Origin: Legionella sp. PC1000 | Lineage (GTDB): Bacteria; Pseudomonadota; Gammaproteobacteria; Legionellales; Legionellaceae | DNA: 64,000 nucleotides | Reading direction: 5' to 3' | NCBI RefSeq assembly: GCF_014109805.1 | Contig: NZ_CP059400.1 | Span: 1,148,001 to 1,212,000 of the forward strand | Part shown: positions 45,724-54,290 of the stretch, one piece after another | Layout: the number at the start of each line of letters is the position of its first letter | How positions within the stretch are numbered: the stretch's first letter is position 1 | Made by a program: the position numbers and the translations under genes | Notes under the pieces: model-generated | Database searches by the model: none | The model's input: the letters and a program-made list of their open reading frames with translations, nothing else | What the model was told of the DNA's origin: nothing

Positions 45724-46641
45724 ATGAATTTTTACAATAATCTAGAATCTTTTATTTTTGCTTATGAATTAGGCTCCTTTTCTAAAGCGGCTAAAAGGCT
45801 AAATATAACACAAGCTGCGGTCTCACTTCACATTAAGAACTTAGAAGTTTATCTGGGGGAAAGGCTCTTTGAACGAAATGCCAAATGTATTATACCGACT
45901 CAGACTGCTAAGAAGCTTTTTACTTTAATTTCAGAACCTTTCGATAAAATTAGAGGGGTAATAGATAATTTCTCAAAATATACAAATTCAATGAGAGGGG
46001 AGATACATATAAGCTGTATCAATGAATTTGCTGAAAATCTGTTAATTAAAACGATCGGTGTATGTCTTGAGCATGGAATTAAATTAAAAGTTAATTACAT
46101 CTCTAACGATTCAATGATTATTAATGACTTACAAGATAATACCATTGATTTTGGTATTACCTCGGTTAAGTATGACAATCCTAATCTAGAATTTATTAAA
46201 TTATTTGATGATGAACTTGTGTTTGTTGGAACAGAGCGCTGGGAGAAGTACCTAGATAAAACGAGCGAAGCTGCTTTTAACAAAAGCCTTAAATCCATGA
46301 GGTGGCTTGTTTATGAGGATGCGATGCCTTTTATTAAAAGGTATGCTGAGCTTGCACTGGATATATCTCCTAATGCCATTGATCCTTCTCTTACATTTGT
46401 TGATGTAATGGGATTAATTCGGTCGGTAAGAAATGGGTACGGAGTAGCCTGTTTGCCAAAGTCTTATATATTACCTTACTTGGAAGATAAATCGATTGCT
46501 CAGTTGCATTATCCACAAACAGCGCCTCGATATACTCTTTATCTGGTGTATAGGGCTAAAAGTTTGTTGCATAAACGTATGAACTTTTTTAAAGATGCCG
46601 CTACTAAAACAGTGCCATGCACAAGTTATGAAAATACTTGA
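45724..46641 (+). CDS. LysR-family transcriptional regulator
   Basis: A protein of 305 residues from the ATG at 45724 (an ATG 19 codons earlier also reads but adds a basic, non-family extension). The winged helix-turn-helix is SFSKAAKRLNITQAAVSLHIKNLE; the effector domain has DFGITSVKYDNP and VRNGYGVACLPKSYI. Divergent from the glutamate dehydrogenase gene, whose expression it could control (inference); LysR proteins usually act on the divergent neighbour. Confidence 0.9.
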   Translation: MNFYNNLESFIFAYELGSFSKAAKRLNITQAAVSLHIKNLEVYLGERLFERNAKCIIPTQTAKKLFTLISEPFDKIRGVIDNFSKYTNSMRGEIHISCINEFAENLLIKTIGVCLEHGIKLKVNYISNDSMIINDLQDNTIDFGITSVKYDNPNLEFIKLFDDELVFVGTERWEKYLDKTSEAAFNKSLKSMRWLVYEDAMPFIKRYAELALDISPNAIDPSLTFVDVMGLIRSVRNGYGVACLPKSYILPYLEDKSIAQLHYPQTAPRYTLYLVYRAKSLLHKRMNFFKDAATKTVPCTSYENT

Positions 46642-46752
46642 TTCCAAGAGCTTCTCTGAACATCCATAAAAATTATAGATAATATTCCTATGGCTCTATT
46701 TTTTATTGGCAGGAATATAAATGGAGTATTGTACTATTGAGAGTTGTTGGCC

Positions 46753-47175
46753 CTAAATTTTTTCTCGAAAAGTCAAATACTTATGTCCAAGATAAGTGGT
46801 AAACGCAGGAGAGGCGAGTCCAATTGCGTGCGCTATTTCTAAAGATTTAATGTCCATAGCAGGCAAAAAATAATGAGCAAACAATAAGCTAACAATCAAA
46901 GTTTGCGACATGCCAATTAAATTAATCAGAATAAAATAAATAATGGATCGAGTTAATGTCTGCTGGCTTGTCTTAAATACAAAGAATTTGACAAGAATAA
47001 ACGAGACAACCATTCCAGTAATATAGGCTAAGAGAATGGATGTTGAAAAACTGAATGAATAGCTATAGATGATTCTGCTACAAAAGTTTACGGTAACCGC
47101 TATTGCTCCCGCTATGATAAAAGCAATAAATTGTTTTGATTTTAAATAATAGAACACAGAGCAGTCTCTTTTCAA
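46753..47175 (-). CDS. GtrA family membrane protein
   Basis: A protein of 140 residues with four hydrophobic helices. The family pattern is seen: FIIAGAIAVTVNFCSR, GMVVSFILVKFFVFK, and a closing GHKYLTFREK. GtrA proteins are thought to help polyprenyl-phosphate-sugars across the membrane. A second GtrA domain is fused to the GT2 gene at 12425. The start is a TTG at 47175; a GTG six codons later is an alternative. No glycosyltransferase is adjacent. Confidence 0.83.
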   Translation of the reverse strand: MKRDCSVFYYLKSKQFIAFIIAGAIAVTVNFCSRIIYSYSFSFSTSILLAYITGMVVSFILVKFFVFKTSQQTLTRSIIYFILINLIGMSQTLIVSLLFAHYFLPAMDIKSLEIAHAIGLASPAFTTYLGHKYLTFREKI

Positions 47176-47391
47176 TTGATGTATTAAAAAATAATAGACC
47201 TTATTTATTCATTTGGGATGTTTGTTGTAGGGCTATGATCCATTGTTCCTACAGTGGGTAAGTCATACTGAATGCAGCGAATGCGTTGGGGCACGTGACA
47301 GGAGGATAGGGATCAATACTTCCACAGTAGAGGGTTGGTATGTAAAAAGTAGGGATCAAGATATAGATAATCCTACTGTACTCATCACAAT

Positions 47392-47422
47392 CCAGGTGCC
47401 GCGGCGTGTGCGCGGCATCCAG
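47392..47422. repeat. Family-A intergenic palindrome
   Basis: CCAGGTGCCGCGG ... CGCGGCATCCAG, GCCGCG / CGCGGC around a short centre. No gene is supported between 47176 and 47457. Confidence 0.65.
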
Positions 47423-47457
47423 ATTTATCAGAGCATCAAACCTGAATATTAGACGAG

Positions 47458-48369
47458 TTAGTTCTTGTTTAAACTATTCCAAATCTTTTTTCCTATCCAA
47501 TAGACAATCAGGCAGATAAAAATCCATAACACAATTAACGGTAAAAAATACACAAAAAATTCAATCAAGCCGTAAGTCACAGTACGTAATTGATCTACTA
47601 AGGCATGATAGGAATCAATAAATGCTTCTGTTATTTTCCATTGTTTTTGTTGCTCTGTCTGAATTATTGGATTCATATTCAAGTTAATATTGATTAATGA
47701 ATAAGCCACTGATTCTTTGTAATATTTAAGTTGTCCTTGGATTACATCAATTTGTCCCTGTACATCACTTAATTGTTTGAACACACTAAGAACATCTGAT
47801 GTTTCTTTTGCTTTGGCCATAATTTTGGAAAGCTGCTCTTTAGCAGTTTGTAAGTTGTTAAGCTGGCTTTGTAGATCGACGAATTGTTGCGTAATGTCTT
47901 CGCCCGTTATTGATTCTTGGGTAACTTGTGTTGCTAATGATTTCAATGCAGTTAATGCATTATTTAAACCTTGGGCAGGTACTCTTATGCTGATATTTGC
48001 AGTGGTATTATTCGCATCATTATTATCTTGCATTAAATTGGAGCTTACGACGTAACCTCCTGAGTTTTCCGCTAATTGAGAGATTTTTTCCATTGCTGAG
48101 TTAATGTTATCCACTTGCAAGGAAATATTCGCGTTACGAATAATCATACCGCGCATTACATTTTCTGGCTGGCTTGCATTAGACTGATTTTTAACTTGCA
48201 TTGCCATCGAGCCAACAGCGTAATCAGGCCTCCCAACTGCCGCTTGCATTGGCATAGGACTTCCTGCATACATGGTTTGGCCACTTCTGCCAAAAAACCA
48301 TTGAGCGATAAGAAATAATAGGGCTATTGTGCCAATGAAGGCTAAAAAATAAAGGATGATTTTTTTCAT
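47458..48369 (-). CDS. DUF4349 membrane protein
   Basis: A protein of 303 residues. One membrane helix at residues 4-26, a linker, a central domain with GMIIRNANISLQV and GGYVVSSNL, a long coiled coil (residues 165-225: FVDLQSQLNNLQ), and a C-terminal hydrophobic helix near residue 270-292. This is the DUF4349 layout; the large domain is periplasmic. Function unknown. Confidence 0.87.
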   Translation of the reverse strand: MKKIILYFLAFIGTIALLFLIAQWFFGRSGQTMYAGSPMPMQAAVGRPDYAVGSMAMQVKNQSNASQPENVMRGMIIRNANISLQVDNINSAMEKISQLAENSGGYVVSSNLMQDNNDANNTTANISIRVPAQGLNNALTALKSLATQVTQESITGEDITQQFVDLQSQLNNLQTAKEQLSKIMAKAKETSDVLSVFKQLSDVQGQIDVIQGQLKYYKESVAYSLININLNMNPIIQTEQQKQWKITEAFIDSYHALVDQLRTVTYGLIEFFVYFLPLIVLWIFICLIVYWIGKKIWNSLNKN

Positions 48370-48447
48370 TATTATTCTGTACTCATAAGTGAACAGGTCA
48401 TATAAAGTGTGGCAAAGGTTTTTTAAATTGTAAAATAAATATACTGG

Positions 48448-49449
48448 TTATATTTCTGCAGTGTTTAAGGCAATATCTACTACTCCATTTGCTGCAAACA
48501 TACTGATGAAGTGTGAGTAAGCTTGAGCTTTATTTCCATACTCCGATGAGACAGAAAGAATCTCTTCAGTATAAATAGCGATATCCTCTACGATTCGTTC
48601 ACATCGGTAATAAGCTAAAAGTGCTTTATTGATCTCCGTTTCGCCATAGCCTCTATAGAAAAGAGTTTCTTGATAGGGTTCATTCCAAACATTGGCGATT
48701 CCACCGCCTATAAACATCAGGTCGCGCTCTTTTGGCGCCATTATCGGCTCATCCCAATCTACAATGTAGATAGAATGATGAGGACTTATTAATATATTGC
48801 CAGCATGGATATCAGAATGACATAAGACCAATTGAGGGGAGTCGTTTTGTATCTTTTGCGCGAGATGTTCTGCGCGGTCTACTAAGTTAACAATCACCTC
48901 ACGGTTTGTTCCCATGAATGAGACCAGCTTGAACGCGTACTCATCCACGGCCGATGATTTTTCAATGTGCTCCCAAATTGCTTGTACACTCTTTCTCCAT
49001 TTCGGTGCATACGATTCGTGTCGAAGTTGTTGTTGAATAAGTGCCGGTACATCGATTGCATGAATTTGCTTTAAAGTGCTTCCAAGTGTAATCCATTGTT
49101 CTTTTGTCAAGGCCTGATTAAAACCATTTTGCCCGTGAATAAAAGGATAAACAATGAGACTAAATCCATCAGCATACAAAATGGGTTGATTTGCAACTGT
49201 GTTGATGGGTCTAATAATTTGCGGGATACCGTTTTCGTATAAAAGCTCCAGAATATCAATCGCTACATCATGATGATAACCTTTTTTTAGCTTGACAAAA
49301 TACGACTGATTTTTTGTTTCTGCTTTATATACTGAAGCATTCATATCCGCACCGATGGGGAGATAGGTTAGCCTAAGTGTATCGATGTGATAATCAGTTT
49401 TTAGGTGTTCAATAATTTTTTGGTTCGCCAGGGATAGTTTTTCAAGCAT
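48448..49449 (-). CDS. APH(9)-like spectinomycin phosphotransferase-related kinase
   Basis: A protein of 333 residues; the reference APH(9)-Ia of L. pneumophila has 331. The kinase-like fold is complete: SYFVKLKKGYHHD (ATP lysine), LIVYPFIHGQNGF, LVLCHSDIHAGNIL (catalytic Asp) and YIVDWDEPIMAPKERDLMFIGGG (metal site). Several blocks, such as QQQLRHESYAPKWR and RIVEDIA, match the APH(9) sequence as I recall it. APH(9)-Ia phosphorylates spectinomycin. Whether this homologue confers resistance, or has a different native substrate, cannot be told from the sequence. Confidence 0.85.
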   Translation of the reverse strand: MLEKLSLANQKIIEHLKTDYHIDTLRLTYLPIGADMNASVYKAETKNQSYFVKLKKGYHHDVAIDILELLYENGIPQIIRPINTVANQPILYADGFSLIVYPFIHGQNGFNQALTKEQWITLGSTLKQIHAIDVPALIQQQLRHESYAPKWRKSVQAIWEHIEKSSAVDEYAFKLVSFMGTNREVIVNLVDRAEHLAQKIQNDSPQLVLCHSDIHAGNILISPHHSIYIVDWDEPIMAPKERDLMFIGGGIANVWNEPYQETLFYRGYGETEINKALLAYYRCERIVEDIAIYTEEILSVSSEYGNKAQAYSHFISMFAANGVVDIALNTAEI

Positions 49450-49612
49450 TTTTGACTACCAAGCAAGGATTCATCTAATGCTATTCGTATTAATCTCGAA
49501 GATCCAGTTATTTATAGCGCTGTTTAGTAAGCAACCAGCAATTTATTGAATTAAAAATTGCTGGTTTGCTTTCGGGTATTTCGGGTAGCCTAAGCCTGAG
49601 AATCCTTATTTT

Positions 49613-50026
49613 TTATTGACGCTTGTCACAGAAAGCAACGCATACTTTATGCTCTTGGACTTCACCGCCACACGCTGAATAACATGCTCTATAGGTAGGT
49701 TCACATCGACATGAGTTGGTACAGCTGCTGCCTCGATCAAAATCATTCACGGATTTATTAACCGGTAAACCCATTTTTTTGCGCTCTTCTTTATATTGCT
49801 TGTACTCAAACATCGCGTTTTGTTGTGCCCTCATACGGCAATTGTCATTATCCACACGACAACTTTGTTCGCAATCATTTTTACCTTGAATACATTGGGC
49901 TGTGCACATTCTTGCGATATCTGATTTTGGGGGAATAAAACTGTATTCTGTATTATAGATAGGACCACAGGCAGTTAACATGCCCACGAGAACCAGAATG
50001 GAAAAAATGAAGAACTTTTTTTGCAT
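49613..50026 (-). CDS. Cysteine-rich lipoprotein with CX3C motifs
   Basis: A protein of 137 residues. A lipobox LTAC follows a hydrophobic start (MQKKFFIFSILVLVGML). The start at 50026 has AGAGGATAAT upstream; an upstream ATG at 50110 would hide the signal peptide. The mature part has twelve further Cys, mostly in CX3C pairs: CTAQC, CEQSC, CTNSC, CYSAC and CVAFC. This is suggestive of disulfide-linked helical hairpins; no family recognised. Confidence 0.75.
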   Translation of the reverse strand: MQKKFFIFSILVLVGMLTACGPIYNTEYSFIPPKSDIARMCTAQCIQGKNDCEQSCRVDNDNCRMRAQQNAMFEYKQYKEERKKMGLPVNKSVNDFDRGSSCTNSCRCEPTYRACYSACGGEVQEHKVCVAFCDKRQ

Positions 50027-50291
50027 ATTATCCTCTTTTGATGAGTTATGTGAAGCAATAGTTCTGGCATAGTGTTCATGATGCATGCAGACGAGTGTCA
50101 TACAGAACAAATTAGATGTATTTTATTCATGCCCAATTGAAAAATCAAGCTGAGATCCTCTTTGCAAAGGTTTGGACATGGTTTGCGATCTTAAAAAAGT
50201 GTTGTTACTTTTAATCAATTTTTGATATATAATTAACCAACTTATTTCATCGATGTTCCTATTTTTGTACCATCAATATTTAATTGAAACA

Positions 50292-50711
50292 ATGTCTATG
50301 AATACCTCATTTTTATTTGGCTTTTTAACGGGTTGTCTTACTACTGCTGTAGCTGGATGGCATGTACAAAAATTCATGAATAATAGAAAAAATACCAAAA
50401 ATATAAAGAATAAAAAAATATTGGATTTGGATAAGCTTTTTAATGATTATTCTCATTTTATGAATATCATTAAAAATGATGTGACTCATCCAGGCAATAA
50501 GGATATAAGAGAGTTTCTTGTGGTTGAAAAAGAGGCAATATTGAATTCGTTTGTGCCTCGATTTCGCTATGAATTGTCTACCGATATTCTCCCTGCTTTA
50601 AATAGATTAGAAGAATTGGGTTATATTGAAAAAATAAAAAACAATTGCCTTCATTATAAAATTGAAGAAGAGTTTATAATGCAACTCAAATCAATTAGGG
50701 ACTCTAATTAA
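50292..50711 (+). CDS. Small membrane-anchored hypothetical protein
   Basis: A protein of 139 residues. The ATG at 50292 gives a short hydrophobic start (SFLFGFLTGCLTTAVAGW) as a membrane anchor or uncleaved signal; the frame is open from an ATG at 50253. The rest is charged and helical, with VEKEAILNSFVPRF and LNRLEELGYIEKI, which looks like a winged-helix end, though no DNA-binding family was recognised. Confidence 0.55.
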   Translation: MSMNTSFLFGFLTGCLTTAVAGWHVQKFMNNRKNTKNIKNKKILDLDKLFNDYSHFMNIIKNDVTHPGNKDIREFLVVEKEAILNSFVPRFRYELSTDILPALNRLEELGYIEKIKNNCLHYKIEEEFIMQLKSIRDSN

Positions 50712-50732
50712 CACCCATTACTTCAATGGGTG
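50712..50732. terminator. Hairpin between convergent genes
   Basis: CACCCATT / AATGGGTG, an 8-bp stem with a 5-base loop, directly after the stop at 50711 and before the convergent stop at 50754. Confidence 0.5.
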
Positions 50733-50753
50733 CATTTAACTTTCAAAGTAGTG

Positions 50754-52073
50754 TCACATTGAAGCCTCAGTAACCACAGCCGGTTCTGCCGACTTTAGAT
50801 TCTTCTGACTCTTGATATGTTTATGAATCAAATAAATGAGTACCGTTCCCAAAAGAGCACAGGCTGGTATCAACATCAAAGCATGATGATAGGAGGAAAG
50901 GCTGTATTGTTTTACCCCGCTCGCAGCCAGGTTCCCTTCCCAGTACCAATCCATTATTTTGCCTATTAAGGTATGAAAAAATGATCCGCCAAGCATATTG
51001 ATGCAATTTAAAAAGGCTATGGTTATTCCTAAATGTTTGTTGGAAACAAGAGCGGATCCTGCCGCAAATACAATGACTTGATAACAACACATAAGCCCAA
51101 TAGTGAAGAATAAAGTTCCAAGAAGCCACCAATTGGTTACGTTTCCAGAGAGAATCACCAAAAAAGCTAAGGCTAATCCGATTCCACAAATTCCTATAAC
51201 TGTATAATCTCCTATTTTTTTACTAAGAAACGCAAGCAAGGGTCCTCCAAACAACATACCTACAAAAATCAATGAGGCAAGCAGGGCTGCATCAGATTGA
51301 GCGAAACCATAGGCAATAGTTAAAAAGGATACTCCCCAAACATCAGCAAACCCTTCAAGGGCACCAACCATTAACAAATTGGCTAGGGCAAGAATCCATA
51401 ATAATTTTGAGGTGAACACAACAGATAAATGAGATAGATTTAACTCATTAGATTTTTTTGCTTTAAAACTTTTGGGTGTACGCAAGACCAAATAAGCGAA
51501 TACACCTACGCTTATAGAGCATAGTGCAAGCACTAACCCTATCCGTTGACTGCCGTAGGTCGAAAGCAATTGAGTCAATGGTTTGCCGCCATAGACCGCT
51601 CCTAAAAGCCCAACACTGAAAGAAAATCCAACCATTTGGGAATATTGGGTGCCACTAAACCATTCAGAAATAACTTTGGATACGCCCAAAAAACCAACAG
51701 CCGAACTGGCCCCGATTAAAAATCTGCTTAATAAGGCCAGATAAAAATTATGAGTAGAGGTAAAGAGTAGGGCACTTAAACCACAAAGTAGCGCAAAGAT
51801 AAAAACTACTTTTTGAGCTCCAAATTTTTCGAGTAATAATGCCATGGGAATTTGCATTCCTGCATATCCATAATAATAAAATGCAGCTAAGAGGCCAAAA
51901 CTGGCTGCATCAATTGAAAATCGATTCATTATTTCCTGCATCATCAATCCTGGCCATAGACGCAGTATAAATTGAAGCGCAAAAAACAATAATGGAAAAA
52001 ACCACATAACAAAGGGCAAGCAATTGTTTTTTAGGTTAAACGAGTTAGTTTGAGTCACGATACCCTCCAGCAT
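50754..52073 (-). CDS. MFS transporter
   Basis: A protein of about 434-439 residues with twelve membrane helices and the MFS loop pattern (LEKFGAQKVVFIF after helix 2; SRFLIGASSAVGFLG). The start may be the ATG at 52073 or a GTG at 52058, with GGAGGG between them. Substrate unknown. A hairpin lies 30 bases upstream of the start. Confidence 0.87.
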   Translation of the reverse strand: MLEGIVTQTNSFNLKNNCLPFVMWFFPLLFFALQFILRLWPGLMMQEIMNRFSIDAASFGLLAAFYYYGYAGMQIPMALLLEKFGAQKVVFIFALLCGLSALLFTSTHNFYLALLSRFLIGASSAVGFLGVSKVISEWFSGTQYSQMVGFSFSVGLLGAVYGGKPLTQLLSTYGSQRIGLVLALCSISVGVFAYLVLRTPKSFKAKKSNELNLSHLSVVFTSKLLWILALANLLMVGALEGFADVWGVSFLTIAYGFAQSDAALLASLIFVGMLFGGPLLAFLSKKIGDYTVIGICGIGLALAFLVILSGNVTNWWLLGTLFFTIGLMCCYQVIVFAAGSALVSNKHLGITIAFLNCINMLGGSFFHTLIGKIMDWYWEGNLAASGVKQYSLSSYHHALMLIPACALLGTVLIYLIHKHIKSQKNLKSAEPAVVTEASM

Positions 52074-52454
52074 TAATATTCAGTTATTTCAAACTCCCGA
52101 TGTTTACCCCTAGAGAGGTTCGGGAATAAGAAATAGCTGACCGCTCTAGGGTAAAGAGGGCAAAATAATAATATCTACTGAGGAGTTTGCTGTAAGTAAA
52201 GAATCATGGCATAGCGGTAACTTTGCAGTGAAAACTGCAGAAAAGTTATTGCTTTTGTTCGTATTACCCTGATTCATAGTGATATTTGATTAAAATTTTA
52301 TCTACACAGAGTAACATATCAAATAAAACTCCATTGTGTCAATTTAATTCTTTTAATGTATAAATTCTGGGTTGATTTATTTTAGAATTTTCGATCAAGG
52401 AGTAATAGGAGATTAGCCTATAATATAGATAAATCATCACAGGAGGAAATATCT
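52074..52454. other. Intergenic region, hairpin near the MFS start
   Basis: About 380 bases. The only structure seen is the inverted repeat at 52103-52155; the rest is AT-rich and holds no supported gene. Confidence 0.5.
52103..52155 (-). promoter_or_regulatory. Inverted repeat in the MFS leader
   Basis: TTTACCCCTAGAG (52103-52115) and CTCTAGGGTAAA (52144-52155) pair except for one extra C. In the minus-strand mRNA it forms a hairpin about 30 bases before the MFS start. Regulatory role is inference. Confidence 0.4.
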
Positions 52455-52979
52455 ATGAAACACATCATACTGTTTTTATTCTTCTTTCTGATGATTTCAT
52501 TGAATAATGCGTTTGCTCGAGACAGCATAAAATGGACTCTTTCGCCCAATGGCTTGGGTCCTATTAAGATGAATATGACCCTCAAGCAAGCAGAACATGT
52601 CACTGGGGAAAAATTTAATTCTACTAAACCTGATCCCAATCAAGCTGAAAATGAAAGCTGCTTCCTGGTCACATTAAAGGGAATTGATGATGTATCTTTT
52701 ATGATTTCGGGTAATAAAATTGTGCGTATCAATATTACTTCCCCTGCTTATCACACATCAACGGGAGCAAAAATCGGTGATACTGAATCACAGGTACGCG
52801 CTCTATATAAAGGTAAATTAACGACAGAGCCGCATCATTATGATCCAAAGGGGCATTATCTAACCCTTTTTGAAAAGCCAGATAATCGCGGCATTCGATT
52901 TGAATCAAATGGTAAAGTTATTACCTTAATCTATAGTGGTAATCACGAAGAAGTTCAATATGTTGAAGATTGTCTTTGA
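52455..52979 (+). CDS. Periplasmic hypothetical protein
   Basis: A protein of 174 residues with a signal peptide (residues 1-21, LNNAFA-RD) and the ribosome site AGGAGG. The mature part has a WTLSPNGLGPIKMNMTLKQA block and a IGDTESQVRALYKGK block, a layout shared by periplasmic proteins with two SmpA/OmlA-like repeats (helix after a Gly-containing turn). Two Cys may form a disulfide. Function unknown. Confidence 0.75.
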   Translation: MKHIILFLFFFLMISLNNAFARDSIKWTLSPNGLGPIKMNMTLKQAEHVTGEKFNSTKPDPNQAENESCFLVTLKGIDDVSFMISGNKIVRINITSPAYHTSTGAKIGDTESQVRALYKGKLTTEPHHYDPKGHYLTLFEKPDNRGIRFESNGKVITLIYSGNHEEVQYVEDCL

Positions 52980-53155
52980 TTGAAAAAAGCGGGAATTCAA
53001 TAGGACACTTTTGCGTTCCACTTGTTCCCGTCCAAAATGATAATCATGCTCAAGTCGAAAAATAATAATTGATTGTGCTTTTGCAGCCCTGCCTACGATT
53101 AGGATACTGATTAAAATTATTTCACTTTTGCATAAGATAATGCAGTCATTTCATG

Positions 53156-53176
53156 AATACGTATTTTTTATGTATT
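53156..53176. promoter_or_regulatory. Imperfect palindrome before the YeeE pair
   Basis: AATACGTA and TATGTATT around TTTTT, seven of eight bases paired, 40 bases before the ATG at 53217. Could be an operator for a sulfur-responsive regulator; the regulator is not seen. Confidence 0.35.
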
Positions 53177-53216
53177 ATCAAAAGATTATCTAATTTATAT
53201 AAAAAGGACTGCCATT

Positions 53217-53627
53217 ATGATAATTGAAAAACAAGTTATTCTAGGAGGGATCCTTCTTGGAATTGCTGCCGGAATAATGCTGTTGGTTCGAGGTAGAGTC
53301 CTTGGTTGTAGTGGTATACTTTTTCGTGCATGGAACTTTGAAACTTATAGGCCAAATATCGATAATATTTCATTTATTGCGGGATTATTCTTAAGTGGAG
53401 TTCTCTTTAATTTTCTTCAGACAGTCCCCAATCCTATTGCTGTTTTTAAAACAAATCATGAGCTATTGATGCTTGGGGGAATATTGGTTGGTGGAGGCAC
53501 TTATCTGGGGAATGGTTGTACTAGTGGACATGGACTATGTGGAATATCACTTTTACGCAAACGTTCACTAGTTGCTGTGAGTATCTTTTTCCCGGTTGCA
53601 ATAATCACATCCTGGCTAATACACTAA
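53217..53627 (+). CDS. YeeE/YedE family membrane protein, half 1
   Basis: A protein of 136 residues with four hydrophobic helices. LGNGCTSGHGLCG is the signature of the YeeE/YedE (TsuA-like) thiosulfate and sulfur-compound transporters. It is about half the size of E. coli YeeE, and the next gene, 11 bases downstream, supplies the other half. AAAAGGAC precedes the ATG. Confidence 0.88.
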   Translation: MIIEKQVILGGILLGIAAGIMLLVRGRVLGCSGILFRAWNFETYRPNIDNISFIAGLFLSGVLFNFLQTVPNPIAVFKTNHELLMLGGILVGGGTYLGNGCTSGHGLCGISLLRKRSLVAVSIFFPVAIITSWLIH

Positions 53628-53638
53628 GGAGTTAAAAT

Positions 53639-54070
53639 ATGAATCCTCTCATCTCATTAATCGCTGGCCTAATTTTTGGGTTAGGTTTAATTTTAACGGG
53701 TATGTATAGTCCAGATATTATTATTGCAGGTCTAAAAATTGGGGCTGATACATTTAAAATTAATTTATATGTTACTTTCTTTATAGCCTTATTGGTTACT
53801 TTCCTGTTGTTTCAGTTGCGAAAATGGTTGGCAAAGCCCTTACTAAACAACTGTTATGAGTTACCTACAAAAGAAAAAATTGATTGGCAACTTATTCTTG
53901 GCGCGGCTGTTTTTGGTTTGGGCTGGGGAATTAACGGACTTTGTCCCGGACCGAGTATTGTGGGGCTTGGAATTTTTTCATGGCCATTTTATTGGATAAA
54001 TTTTGCAGGAATTATTATTGGCTTCTTACTTACACGTTTTTTTATTAAGCAAATGACTCATTCGAAATGA
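53639..54070 (+). CDS. YeeE/YedE family membrane protein, half 2
   Basis: A protein of 143 residues with four hydrophobic helices and the second half-signature GLGWGINGLCPGPSIVGLG. AAGGAG precedes the ATG. Together the two halves would make a single sulfur-compound pore; the Cys in each signature is the expected relay residue. Confidence 0.88.
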   Translation: MNPLISLIAGLIFGLGLILTGMYSPDIIIAGLKIGADTFKINLYVTFFIALLVTFLLFQLRKWLAKPLLNNCYELPTKEKIDWQLILGAAVFGLGWGINGLCPGPSIVGLGIFSWPFYWINFAGIIIGFLLTRFFIKQMTHSK

Positions 54071-54290
54071 CGGATTGAGAGTTATAAATAATCGTTTTAT
54101 AAGAAGCGGAACCCTCGTTTGGCGTTCTTCAAAAACTCTGCTTAAAAGGAGAAAAAAGTTTATATTATTGTATTAATTGCAATTTTTTTACACGACGGCT
54201 TTCTTCTTTTGATTCATTGCTTTAAAATTATCCTGAAAACAATATTTGCTATTAGGTAAGTGAATATTGTTCATTATATTGACTTCATAA

